Assembly (NCBI GenBank): GCA_964653075.1
Contig: CAZZAX010000010.1
Coordinates: 1 to 64,000, forward strand
Source of the DNA: NIOZ-UU13 sp964653075
Lineage (GTDB): Bacteria > Planctomycetota > Phycisphaerae > Sedimentisphaerales > Anaerobacaceae
Reading direction: 5' to 3'
Length of the DNA stretch: 64,000 nt
Shown here: piece by piece, positions 7,867 through 15,521 of the stretch
How positions within the stretch are numbered: the first letter of the stretch is position 1
How the letters are laid out: each line of letters starts with the position of its first letter
The notes under the pieces: model-generated
Told to the model about the DNA's origin: nothing
Database searches by the model: none
Seen by the model: only the letters and a program-made list of their open reading frames with translations
Position numbers and translations under genes: made by a program

Positions 7867-9675
7867 ATGAAATTGCTGGCATGTGCCGAAGAATACGTAA
7901 AGCTAATCGTCAAAAAGATGCGCTATCGCCGCAAAGTTCGTCAGGATGTGCAGGAAGAATTGACGGCGCATTTTGAAGACGAATTAAAAGAGTGCAAAAC
8001 CGATGAAGATAAGCAGCAGAAAGCAAAACAGCTAATCGCCGAGTTTGGTGATACAAAATTGTTGGCTGTTTTATTGCGGCGGGCCAAAAAACGCTGCCGC
8101 CCGCTATGGCGAACAGTTCTCGCAAGGACATTTCAAACGGTCGGAGTATTGATTTTATGCTTTATCCTTTATATGGTTTGGTTCCTGACCGGAAAGCCGG
8201 TAATCACCACCAATTACGTTGCCGAGCTTAATAGAAAAGTCCGGCCGTCGGCGGATGAATCTCTAAATGCAGAAACATTATATCTCAGGGCGGTGGATCT
8301 GCATAAAGAGCTGTCGGACGACTTTATTCTTTTCCTTGCTGAAAACCACAAGGCAATCGTTAATGAGACATTACCACAGACAATTGAAGTACTTGCCGGG
8401 AAGATCGATAGGATCTTTTCGGATAAATCTCATAAGAGCTTCCAGGAAGAACGGCAGGGTATCCAGGATGAAGTCTCGAAAGTATTCGCTGAGTTACTGA
8501 GGAAAAAATATGATGAGCTTACTATAGAGCAGAAGAATATCTACAAAAGGTGGATTCAGGAGCAGGAAGGTGCCCTTGAGCTTATTGTTGAGGGCTCGCA
8601 AAGGCCATATTACTGGCGAACATATAAATCCGGTGGCGACAATCCGAATGTAATGCTCGGTGTTCTTCTGCCGAATCTATCCGAGTTTCGCCTTTTGGCG
8701 CGTGCCCTGCGATTGCGAGCAGGTCTTAGTGCCGAACAAGGCAGATATGAAGAGGCCTTTGATGATATGAAATCCTGTTACCGCTTCGGCCAACATTTAA
8801 GAGGGGACAAATTTTTGGTTGAGCAGCTTGTGGGAATCACTCTTGAAGTGATATCTGTTCAAACCATTAGAGATATTGCAGGTAAGTATGAAATAGACTC
8901 TACGTTATTGACGGACCTTCAGCGCAGCTTCGAGAAGATTATCGCAGATGAAAATTTCAAAGCGTCTCTGGAGGCTGAAAGAATGGCCGTTTATGACGAA
9001 ATCCAGCGATGTTTTACTGACGGGCGTTTCGGCGGCGGACATTTATATCTTTACAGGATAAATTCTCTCGCAGGTTTTCATCAAAACGACGTGGAGGAGT
9101 TGGTTTTTGAAACGATATTCTCTCCACAGCAGTGGCCGAGGGCTATGAAGGTTTTATTCGCTCATCCGAATAAGGAGCAAACCAGGGAAGCGACCGACCG
9201 TTTTTATGATTTCTGGACAAGGTTATATCTTAAAACGCCGGGTCAGATTAAAGCCGACCGAATCGATCCCGGGAAAGAAGCTTCGAAAATCATTGAGGGT
9301 AATGTATTTTTGCAAATCCTGGCCCCCTCCCTGGCCAGGGTAAACCAGATAGCCTGTCGAAATAAAACCGAGGTTCATGCAACGGTTGCCGTTCTTGCGC
9401 TTCTGCGGTACCACAAGGATAAAGGTTCTTTCCCTGAAGATTTAGAGCAGCTCATAAGAGCCGGCTATCTTAAGCAGCCGCCGGACGACGTATTCTCCGA
9501 TAAGCCGCTTGTTTACAGAAAGACCGAAGATAATTTCATTCTTTACAGCGTCGGGCCTGATTTTATCGATGACGGCGGGGTATCCGGTAAGAACAGAAAT
9601 GGACAAGACACGCCATGGAGGGAAGATGGCGATACGATTTTCTGGCCTGTTCCAAAGCCGCAGATAAAACAATAA
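7867..9675 (+). CDS. Paralogue of the preceding HAAS-like membrane protein
   Basis: 602 residues, beginning 16 bases after the previous stop with AGGAG upstream of the ATG. It starts directly with the HAAS-like segment (KKMRYRRKVRQDVQEELTAHFEDEL, residues 15-40; FGDTKLLAVLLRRAKKRCRPLW to about 83), then one membrane helix (about 92-112, FQTVGVLILCFILYMVWF). Identity with the upstream gene is very high over this block and falls in the long extracytoplasmic region. The C-terminus from about residue 500 again resembles a type II secretion G-type domain (YHKDKGSFPEDLEQLI, LYSVGPDFIDDGG). It lacks the duplicated N-terminal membrane unit of its neighbour. Co-transcription with the PadR gene is likely from spacing. 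Function is unknown. Confidence 0.75.
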   Translation: MKLLACAEEYVKLIVKKMRYRRKVRQDVQEELTAHFEDELKECKTDEDKQQKAKQLIAEFGDTKLLAVLLRRAKKRCRPLWRTVLARTFQTVGVLILCFILYMVWFLTGKPVITTNYVAELNRKVRPSADESLNAETLYLRAVDLHKELSDDFILFLAENHKAIVNETLPQTIEVLAGKIDRIFSDKSHKSFQEERQGIQDEVSKVFAELLRKKYDELTIEQKNIYKRWIQEQEGALELIVEGSQRPYYWRTYKSGGDNPNVMLGVLLPNLSEFRLLARALRLRAGLSAEQGRYEEAFDDMKSCYRFGQHLRGDKFLVEQLVGITLEVISVQTIRDIAGKYEIDSTLLTDLQRSFEKIIADENFKASLEAERMAVYDEIQRCFTDGRFGGGHLYLYRINSLAGFHQNDVEELVFETIFSPQQWPRAMKVLFAHPNKEQTREATDRFYDFWTRLYLKTPGQIKADRIDPGKEASKIIEGNVFLQILAPSLARVNQIACRNKTEVHATVAVLALLRYHKDKGSFPEDLEQLIRAGYLKQPPDDVFSDKPLVYRKTEDNFILYSVGPDFIDDGGVSGKNRNGQDTPWREDGDTIFWPVPKPQIKQ

Positions 9676-10272
9676 CGAAACTCAAAAAAGCCAATAATCA
9701 ATCGAAAAGAGCCTGCCCTGAGCTCAGTCAAAGGGTCTATTTAAAATTGTTGTCATTGCGAAGGTGCCGTAGGCGACTGCGGCAATCTTCAATCCAAAAA
9801 TCAATAATTCACCCCTTGGATGTCAATTATCATTTGAAAAGTTTACCCCCGATGTTAGCTCACTTGCCTTTCTGTCGGGGGCTGGCCTGCCTTTAGCTTG
9901 TCCCCGGTGTGTGCTTACTTGCTTTGGAGTTTATCCCCGAGAGCCACACCCTTGGCTTACAACAGGGAGCCGGGGAGCTATACTCGCTTGACTCGCAACA
10001 GGGGAGCTAAGCACAAAAAACCAACAATATTCAATCATCGACAATCCGCGCTAGATGTTATTAACAGGTAGTGAACATACGATTATCCAGTATCGAGTAT
10101 CCCATGATGCACCTGCGTTGTGCTGCCTGCGGTTCGCACTAATATATTATCACTCCGTCGCTTCGCGTCTGCGTGATTGTTTGATGCTCATGCTGGCCTT
10201 CAGTAGAAATTTTCTTATGCCCTTTTTCTTTCCAATCTCTAATTCTTTAACGCCGTGTACAGGTTTTTCTAA
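9676..10272. other. Repeat-rich intergenic region
   Basis: No convincing gene is present. At 9716-9735 there is a palindromic-type element CCCTGAGCTCAGTCAAAGGG, followed at about 9750-9788 by a second element (TGTCATTGCGAAGG...GCGGCAATC) of the kind scattered between genes in many bacteria. Between about 9845 and 10015 the sequence contains imperfect GC-rich inverted and direct repeats (CCCCCGA...TCGGGGG; GGGGAGCTATA and GGGGAGCTAAG). The stretch ends at the left end of the insertion sequence. Confidence 0.6.
10248..10266 (+). repeat. Outer inverted repeat, left copy
   Basis: TAACGCCGTGTACAGGTTT. Its reverse complement occurs with 16 of 19 bases matching at 12369-12387, on the other side of the insertion sequence. 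It lies outside the insertion sequence's own ends and may mark an older element into which the insertion sequence jumped. Confidence 0.45.
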
Positions 10273-10288
10273 CCCAACTTTCGCAGTT
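10273..10288 (+). repeat. IS left terminal inverted repeat
   Basis: CCCAACTTTCGCAGTT, the exact reverse complement of the right end at 12249-12264. Preceded by CTAA. Confidence 0.9.
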
Positions 10289-10420
10289 AGCGGGTGAAAT
10301 CGCGATTTTTAAAAATATTTTCCCGCGTAGTATTCAATTGTCCCGCAAAACACTCTCAATCCTTGTGTGGTGAAGACCTTGCCTATTGCAAAGCTGTTCT
10401 CTTGCTGAGAAACTATCGGC

Positions 10421-12184
10421 ATGTTCCTTAGAAGTTACAAACGCAAGAAGAACGGCAAATGGCATGAGTATTTCAGTGTCGTGGAGAATCGCAGGGTTGC
10501 CGGGGGCAAAACCGTTCAGCGAACCGTATTATATCTTGGTGAAATAACCGGCTCACAAGAAGATGCCTGGCTTAAAACTCTTCAGATTTTTGATCAGGAC
10601 ACCGGCAAGACACTTACCAAATCTCTTTTTGCCGACTACAGTGAAATCGCAAACCACGACATTGATTCAATAAGGGTAAAGCTATCACAGATGCAGTTGT
10701 GTCGGCCTCGCACATTTGGCGGTTGCTGGCTGGGGTCGAAACTGTGGCAGCAGCTTGGTCTTGATGAATTCTGGTCCGAACGTCTTGACAAGTCGCGTTC
10801 AGATATTTCCTGGCCAAAGGTGCTCAAACTTCTGGTTGTCAACCGCCTCATACGGCCTGGCAGCGAGTTCTACATCCACAGACAATGGTTTGACCAGACC
10901 GCGATGGATGAACTGCTCCGTACGGATTATCGAATAGCCGCCAAAGACAGGCTTTACCGCTGCCTGGACAGAATACTCCAACACAAGGAAGACCTGTGCA
11001 AGCACCTCAAATCCAGATGGGAGGACATGTTCGGCATTGAATTCGATGTTCTTCTTTATGATCTGACCAGCACCTACTTTGAAGGTCTTTGCGAGCAGAA
11101 TCCCAAGGCTCGATTCGGCTACAGCAGAGACAAGCGTTCCGATTGCAGGCAGGTTGTTATAGCCCTTGTCGTAACGCCTGAAGGCTTTCCTTTGGGTTAT
11201 GAGATATTACCCGGCAACACCCTGGACAAAACCACGTTACGTTTTTTTCTCGACAAGATAGAATCGATATACGGCAAAGCCCGCAGAGTTTGGGTTATGG
11301 ACAGGGGGATTCCTACTGAAGAGACGCTAAAGGTAATGCGTGATAACGGCATACACTATCTTGTAGGCACGCCGAGGTCTATGCTTAATAAGTTTGAGGA
11401 CAAACTTCTCGATATGGACTTCCAACGCGCCAATGATAATGTCGCAGTAAAACTATTAGCTCAAGGCAATGAACTGTATGTTCTGGCAAAAAGCAAAGAT
11501 CGCAGGGCCAAGGAAAGAGCTATACGAAAGCATAAGCTGCGTAAATATCTGCAAGGGCTCGAAAAACTGCGTAAGAATTGTCGCAGTCGCGACAGGCTCC
11601 TGGAAAGACTTGGAGCATTGAAACAGCAGGCCGGCAAATCGACCAAATGTGTCGATCTGACGATCCCGCCGCAGGCTGGCAGAGTTACGCCGGATAATTT
11701 TGCTTATACCTTTAATAAAGACACCTACAAAAAGACGATTCTGCGGGACGGCATGTATCTGTTGAGAACGACCCTTACAGAAGCCGATCCGGATGTCATC
11801 TGGCAAAGGTATGTTCTGCTTACGCAAGTTGAAGCGGCATTCAAGAGCTTAAAAAGCGACCTGGCAGTCCGTCCGGTTTATCATCAACTTGAGCATAGAG
11901 TTGAGGCACATATATTTGTAGCGTTTTTGGCTTACTGCCTGGCGGTTACCTTACGGCAGAAACTAAGATTCCACGCACCCGGCCTGACTGCCACAGAAGT
12001 TTTTGACAAGCTCGGCACGATTATGATGATAGACGTGCGGATACCAACAGCCGATGGCCGAATACTTGAGATGCGCCGATACAGCCAGCCGGAGATTGAG
12101 CACCGGATAATACTCGATAAACTCAAGATGAATTTGCCGAAGCAATCGCCGCCCAAAGTGTATAGCCAACAGTTAAACAGTTAA
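10421..12184 (+). CDS. IS1634-family transposase
   Basis: 587 residues. It opens with MFLRSYKRKKNGKWHEYFSV, then VENRRVAGG and VLYLGEI, the typical N-terminus of IS1634-type transposases. The DDE catalytic triad is visible as D214 (LYDLTSTYFEG), D294 (WVMDRGIPTEE) and E471 (TQVEAAFKSLKSDL). The Y...E...K spacing is like the YREK box of the IS4 superfamily. No frameshift or internal stop is seen, so it is probably functional. It lies inside 16-base inverted repeats with a CTAA target duplication. No strong ribosome site precedes the ATG, which is common for transposases. Confidence 0.95.
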   Translation: MFLRSYKRKKNGKWHEYFSVVENRRVAGGKTVQRTVLYLGEITGSQEDAWLKTLQIFDQDTGKTLTKSLFADYSEIANHDIDSIRVKLSQMQLCRPRTFGGCWLGSKLWQQLGLDEFWSERLDKSRSDISWPKVLKLLVVNRLIRPGSEFYIHRQWFDQTAMDELLRTDYRIAAKDRLYRCLDRILQHKEDLCKHLKSRWEDMFGIEFDVLLYDLTSTYFEGLCEQNPKARFGYSRDKRSDCRQVVIALVVTPEGFPLGYEILPGNTLDKTTLRFFLDKIESIYGKARRVWVMDRGIPTEETLKVMRDNGIHYLVGTPRSMLNKFEDKLLDMDFQRANDNVAVKLLAQGNELYVLAKSKDRRAKERAIRKHKLRKYLQGLEKLRKNCRSRDRLLERLGALKQQAGKSTKCVDLTIPPQAGRVTPDNFAYTFNKDTYKKTILRDGMYLLRTTLTEADPDVIWQRYVLLTQVEAAFKSLKSDLAVRPVYHQLEHRVEAHIFVAFLAYCLAVTLRQKLRFHAPGLTATEVFDKLGTIMMIDVRIPTADGRILEMRRYSQPEIEHRIILDKLKMNLPKQSPPKVYSQQLNS

Positions 12185-12248
12185 ATAGCAAGGTTTGTGG
12201 TGGAAACTAACCGATATGGCGCTATCAAAACTGTCGATTTAGGTACTT

Positions 12249-12264
12249 AACTGCGAAAGTTGGG
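12249..12264 (-). repeat. IS right terminal inverted repeat
   Basis: AACTGCGAAAGTTGGG, the exact reverse complement of the left end at 10273-10288. Followed by CTAA. Confidence 0.9.
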
Positions 12265-12368
12265 CTAAGTATTGTTTTTGGCCGAAAAATCGAGGTTTCA
12301 AACTGAAGATTTCGTATCTTGTGTAATACGAGCCTCATTATTGAGCTAAAAAACCTGATTTCTCTAAG

Positions 12369-12387
12369 AAACTTGTACACAACGTTA
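12369..12387 (-). repeat. Outer inverted repeat, right copy
   Basis: The reverse complement reads TAACGTTGTGTACAAGTTT, matching the copy at 10248-10266 in 16 of 19 bases. Both copies lie outside the insertion sequence. Confidence 0.45.
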
Positions 12388-12856
12388 ATTCTTTAATTTA
12401 CTAATCTTCTCCCCCCAACAACCCTCAACGCCGCTCTCCAACCCACCCAACCTAACCATTCATCACCACCACGACCGCCACGTCCGATAATATTTGTCGC
12501 TTTCCAAAGTTGCCCTTTCTGCCTATATTAACATATTGTTGATATATTAAATTTGCTGATTTCCCACAGTTTTCAGCAAAAAACGCTGGTAATTTTTGAC
12601 AAATTTCAAAATTTCTAAAAAAATTTTTACTCCTTTTCTCATAAGCACTTAGCGAAATTCACCCTCCCGAAAATCCCCAGTTTTTCGTATCAAACACGCA
12701 GGTACGTCTAATTATAGAGGGAGTCTTTTTTTAGCCCTCAGTAAAAAGTCAATAGCAAATGTTTTTAGGTATGTTAATTGTGAAAAATCAGGTAAATAAT
12801 GAAAAAGGCAGGTTAATCAAAGGAAAAAGTACGAGAATTGCTGCTGCTTTTATGCA
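12388..12856. other. AT-rich intergenic sequence
   Basis: No gene is supported. A C-rich patch (about 12412-12485) is followed by AT-rich DNA. From 12759 an open frame runs without a stop into the gene at 13269, but it has no ribosome site and its composition is that of the intergenic repeat region. Confidence 0.5.
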
Positions 12857-13103
12857 AAACAAACCCAATTCACCAATTGTCCAAATGAACGTAACTAATT
12901 TAACAACAATGAATTATACGATTTTTAACAGTCTGACGGTAGTAAAAAACAAACCCAATCAAACCCAATTCAAACCCAAAACGAACCCAATTGCCGAAAA
13001 GGCTATAATTAACATAAGCTCTTTTATGACAAGTAAATATGAGCATTTATGCCGCCGGTGGGTCACAAAAACAAACCCAATACAAACCCAATTCAAACCC
13101 AGT
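12857..13103 (+). repeat. Clustered AAACCCAAT-type direct repeats
   Basis: Short units of the form (C)AAACCCAAT occur in three clusters: one at 12857-12871, about four at 12948-12994, and three at 13068-13103. They are spaced by about 75-80 bases of AT-rich sequence. Units are 10-12 bases and often joined by T, TC or AC. On the plus strand they would read as repeated NKPN/QTQFKP/TNPI in a frame open for about 170 codons upstream of the gene at 13269. From memory, short predicted proteins rich in such motifs are common in phycisphaeral genomes, which would make this a lineage-specific dispersed repeat. That memory could not be checked here. Confidence 0.7.
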
Positions 13104-13268
13104 ACAAGCTTGTCCTCGAACGTTGCAGTAGGGGGGGCAATTTCATCTATCCCGAAATTTGAGGACGGTAATTTCTTGAGGTTACAAGTAATATATCCTA
13201 TTCTGTATGCCAGTCTGAGCAATATGTGTAATCAGCTTGATTATTTTAATGTTTTGCAGGAGGTAATT

Positions 13269-14765
13269 ATGAGTTCCGGAAGATGTCCCTTAAAGTGCAA
13301 CTGTAATCACAATCTTAATCGGCGGCAGTTCATACGCGGCTCAGCCGGATTAGTGGCAGGCTCGTTTTTATTACAGGGCGGCAGTACATTTGCTGGCCAG
13401 CCTGTGATAACGCGGAATCCCATCCGTGCATGCGGTCCGGCCTCGAAATATGTCCCGAAAATCAAGGCGGCCTTTGTCCGTCGAAAAGAAGACTACGGAA
13501 TGCTCTGGCCCGGCGCTGTCTATGACGGGCGGGCGGCAATTAAAATGTACACCGGCAAAATGATAAGTACAGCCAGGAAGCTCGGTGCGAAATTTGACCT
13601 TCGCAGTATGCCTATCTACAGTTTGGCAGAGGCTGAAAGTTGGATTGCAGGAGCCGAAAGAGAAAATGTTGATGGTCTGATGCTGGTTATGATGGATCGC
13701 CAGAAACACTCCTGGCCGAGTGCTCAGAAAGTTGCCAATAGCCGCATTCCATCAATCATTTATTCTCCGCTGGGCACGTCCTTTACTACCAATACCATAA
13801 ATCTGGCCGAGAAGCCCGGTTGTGTGATTTATTCGACCAATGATTTCAGCCAGGCCGCCTACGGAATGAAGATGCTCTGCGCATCGGCCAAAATGCGCAA
13901 AACCCGCTGTGTCGTGATTAAAGGACGCCGTCGGTCGCAAGCGCCCCTTGCGGATACGGGTATTACAATGCGGGTCGTTCCGGCCACTACCTTTATCGAA
14001 TATTATAATCAAACTGCTGATAGTAAAGACATGCTGGCGATGGCCGATGATTATCTCCGCCGTGCTCGCAGGGTTACAGGTGCGACGAAGCAGGATGTCA
14101 TTAACGGCGTCAAAAGTTACTACGTGGCCGGCAAGATTCTCGAAGACGAGCAGGCCGATGCTATAACGATGGATTGTCTCGGCGCACTTGGCCAAATCAA
14201 GGTGAGTCTCCCTTGTATCGCCTGGTCGCGGATGAATGATGATGGCATACCCGCTGCCTGCGAGGCCGATTATGGTGCGGTTGCTTCACAAGTTATAACG
14301 CAGTATCTGTTCGATAGGCCGGGATTCCAGCAGGACCCCGTCGCTGACACCGCCGATGACTCCATAATTGGGGCACATTGTTCTTGTCCGACGAAGCTCA
14401 ATGGTTTTAGCTCCGGACCGGAGCCGTTCGACCTTATGCACCATCACGGAAATCGGGATGCTGTGCCGCGTACGCTCTGGCTTAAGGGCCAGCGGGTTAC
14501 AAGTATTGACCTGCTGCCGGGCAAAGGAGACGGCTCTTCCGAAACCGATATGCCTTCGAAGGTATTAATTTCAGCCGGCACTGTTCTTGAGAATATGGAT
14601 GTGCCCCCCAGCGGCGGATGTGTCGTATCGGTAAAGGTTAAATTTGATGGCAATCAGGAAGTGCTGAGCTTCCCCGGCTTTCATCAGATTTTCTTCTACG
14701 GCGACTATAAACACCGGATGAAAGATTTCTGCCAGTTATGCAAATTCGATGCACAGGTGGTCTGA
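13269..14765 (+). CDS. Tat-exported protein resembling L-fucose/L-arabinose isomerase fold
   Basis: About 498 residues. A twin-arginine signal is visible (NRRQFIRGSAGLVAGSFLL, arginines 18-19). The C-terminal half has the texture of the fucose/arabinose isomerase-like fold: ITMDCLGALGQI, PCIAWSRMNDDGIPAACEADYGA, then AHCSCPTKLNG with a conserved-looking His-Cys, and a terminal HQIFFYGDYKHR. Cytoplasmic isomerases are not exported, so this is probably a divergent member of unknown chemistry, common in planctomycetes. The start at 13269 has AGGAGGT just upstream. The frame stays open to 12759, but that extension reads through the AAACCCAAT repeats and would bury the Tat signal. Confidence 0.7.
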   Translation: MSSGRCPLKCNCNHNLNRRQFIRGSAGLVAGSFLLQGGSTFAGQPVITRNPIRACGPASKYVPKIKAAFVRRKEDYGMLWPGAVYDGRAAIKMYTGKMISTARKLGAKFDLRSMPIYSLAEAESWIAGAERENVDGLMLVMMDRQKHSWPSAQKVANSRIPSIIYSPLGTSFTTNTINLAEKPGCVIYSTNDFSQAAYGMKMLCASAKMRKTRCVVIKGRRRSQAPLADTGITMRVVPATTFIEYYNQTADSKDMLAMADDYLRRARRVTGATKQDVINGVKSYYVAGKILEDEQADAITMDCLGALGQIKVSLPCIAWSRMNDDGIPAACEADYGAVASQVITQYLFDRPGFQQDPVADTADDSIIGAHCSCPTKLNGFSSGPEPFDLMHHHGNRDAVPRTLWLKGQRVTSIDLLPGKGDGSSETDMPSKVLISAGTVLENMDVPPSGGCVVSVKVKFDGNQEVLSFPGFHQIFFYGDYKHRMKDFCQLCKFDAQVV

Positions 14766-15013
14766 TAAAATCGATAATGTGATTTGGAATATATAGTTTG
14801 GAAGGTTAATTAAAGGGCACCGTTGAGATTAGCAACGAAATTTTTTGCAGTGTAGTTGATATCTAAGCATTCACAGCTCTTGGCGGGACAGATTAAAACG
14901 AGATGCAAAATTCTATCAGGTAACTCACGGCAGTGGGATGGCGTAGGATTTTTTGAGTTGTCTTGAAATAAAAACCGAGCAGATTTTTCTTTGCCTGCCC
15001 GGGTTGGATGTGT

Positions 15014-15045
15014 CTAAAAAAGCCTTTCGTAAAAGGCAATTTTTT
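15014..15045 (-). terminator. Rho-independent terminator of rpsU
   Basis: The minus strand reads GCCTTT-TACG-AAAGGC (15022-15037) followed by TTTTTT. It begins 7 bases beyond the rpsU stop. The plus strand also has a T run after the stem, so it could act in both directions. Confidence 0.8.
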
Positions 15046-15226
15046 ATTGACCCTGGGTTATAGTTCGCTGGGCTTTGCGCATGCGCCGGCGGTTCTTTTC
15101 CGAGGGTTTTTCGTAATAAGCGTTACGTTTCATATCTCTGATTAAACCCTCTTTTTCGCACAGCTTTTTAAAGCGTCTTAACATTGACTGTACCGATTCA
15201 CCGGCACGCGATTTAACTTTCAGCAT
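15044..15226 (-). CDS. rpsU: 30S ribosomal protein bS21
   Basis: 60 residues: basic throughout with RAGESVQSMLRRFKKLCEKEGLI, the signature of bS21, then an RRRMRKAQR tail. It binds near the anti-Shine-Dalgarno region of 16S rRNA in the small subunit. AAAGGTG precedes the ATG by about 11 bases, and a hairpin terminator lies directly after the stop, so it is a single-gene unit. It diverges from hflX. Confidence 0.95.
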   Translation of the reverse strand: MLKVKSRAGESVQSMLRRFKKLCEKEGLIRDMKRNAYYEKPSEKNRRRMRKAQRTITQGQ

Positions 15227-15463
15227 AAAAAACCAAACACCTTTCCCATGCTCATAATCTTTACTGTTACAAGCAATCTCAAAACAACATTACTTATTTA
15301 AATCGTCAAAAAAATTTATTTTCATTACTTTAAGGAATATTTTTCACTTTTTCAAGCCAAAAAATGTTAGCTTTTGGATTTTGCTTAAAAATGCCGTTTT
15401 TCGTCGATAAATTGAAATATTTATCCGAAAAAATCCTTAAATTCGGCATATTTAGAGGATTTC

Positions 15464-15492
15464 TTGAGTTAAATGGGCGAATATGTTAAAAT
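15464..15492 (+). promoter_or_regulatory. Sigma70-type promoter of hflX
   Basis: TTGAGT (15464-15469) and TAAAAT (15487-15492) are separated by 17 bases. Transcription would start near 15499, leaving a leader of about 23 bases that carries TGGAGGT before the TTG start. Confidence 0.6.
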
Positions 15493-15521
15493 AAAACAGC
15501 AGTTTTGGAGGTATATCGTAT

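Larger units (their letters stand above)
10273..12264 (+). mobile_element. Intact insertion sequence, IS1634-type (IS4 superfamily)
   Basis: About 1,992 bases bounded by perfect 16-base inverted repeats: CCCAACTTTCGCAGTT at 10273-10288 and its reverse complement at 12249-12264. The 4-base sequence CTAA flanks both sides (10269-10272 and 12265-12268), as expected for a target-site duplication. One full-length transposase gene fills the interior. The intact ends, gene and duplication suggest a fairly recent insertion. No host gene is interrupted. Confidence 0.9.

Noticed and set aside
9676..10272. Small genes in the repeat region left of the insertion sequence
   Set aside because: The short frames lack ribosome sites, run through repeats and show no protein-like composition.
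12857..13103. CRISPR array from the AAACCCAAT units
   Set aside because: Repeats are about 10 bases, often directly joined, with unequal spacing, which does not fit any CRISPR type.
12759..13268. N-terminal extension of the Tat-exported gene by 170 residues
   Set aside because: It has no ribosome site, reads through the AAACCCAAT repeats and would bury the Tat signal. AGGAGGT stands directly before ATG 13269.
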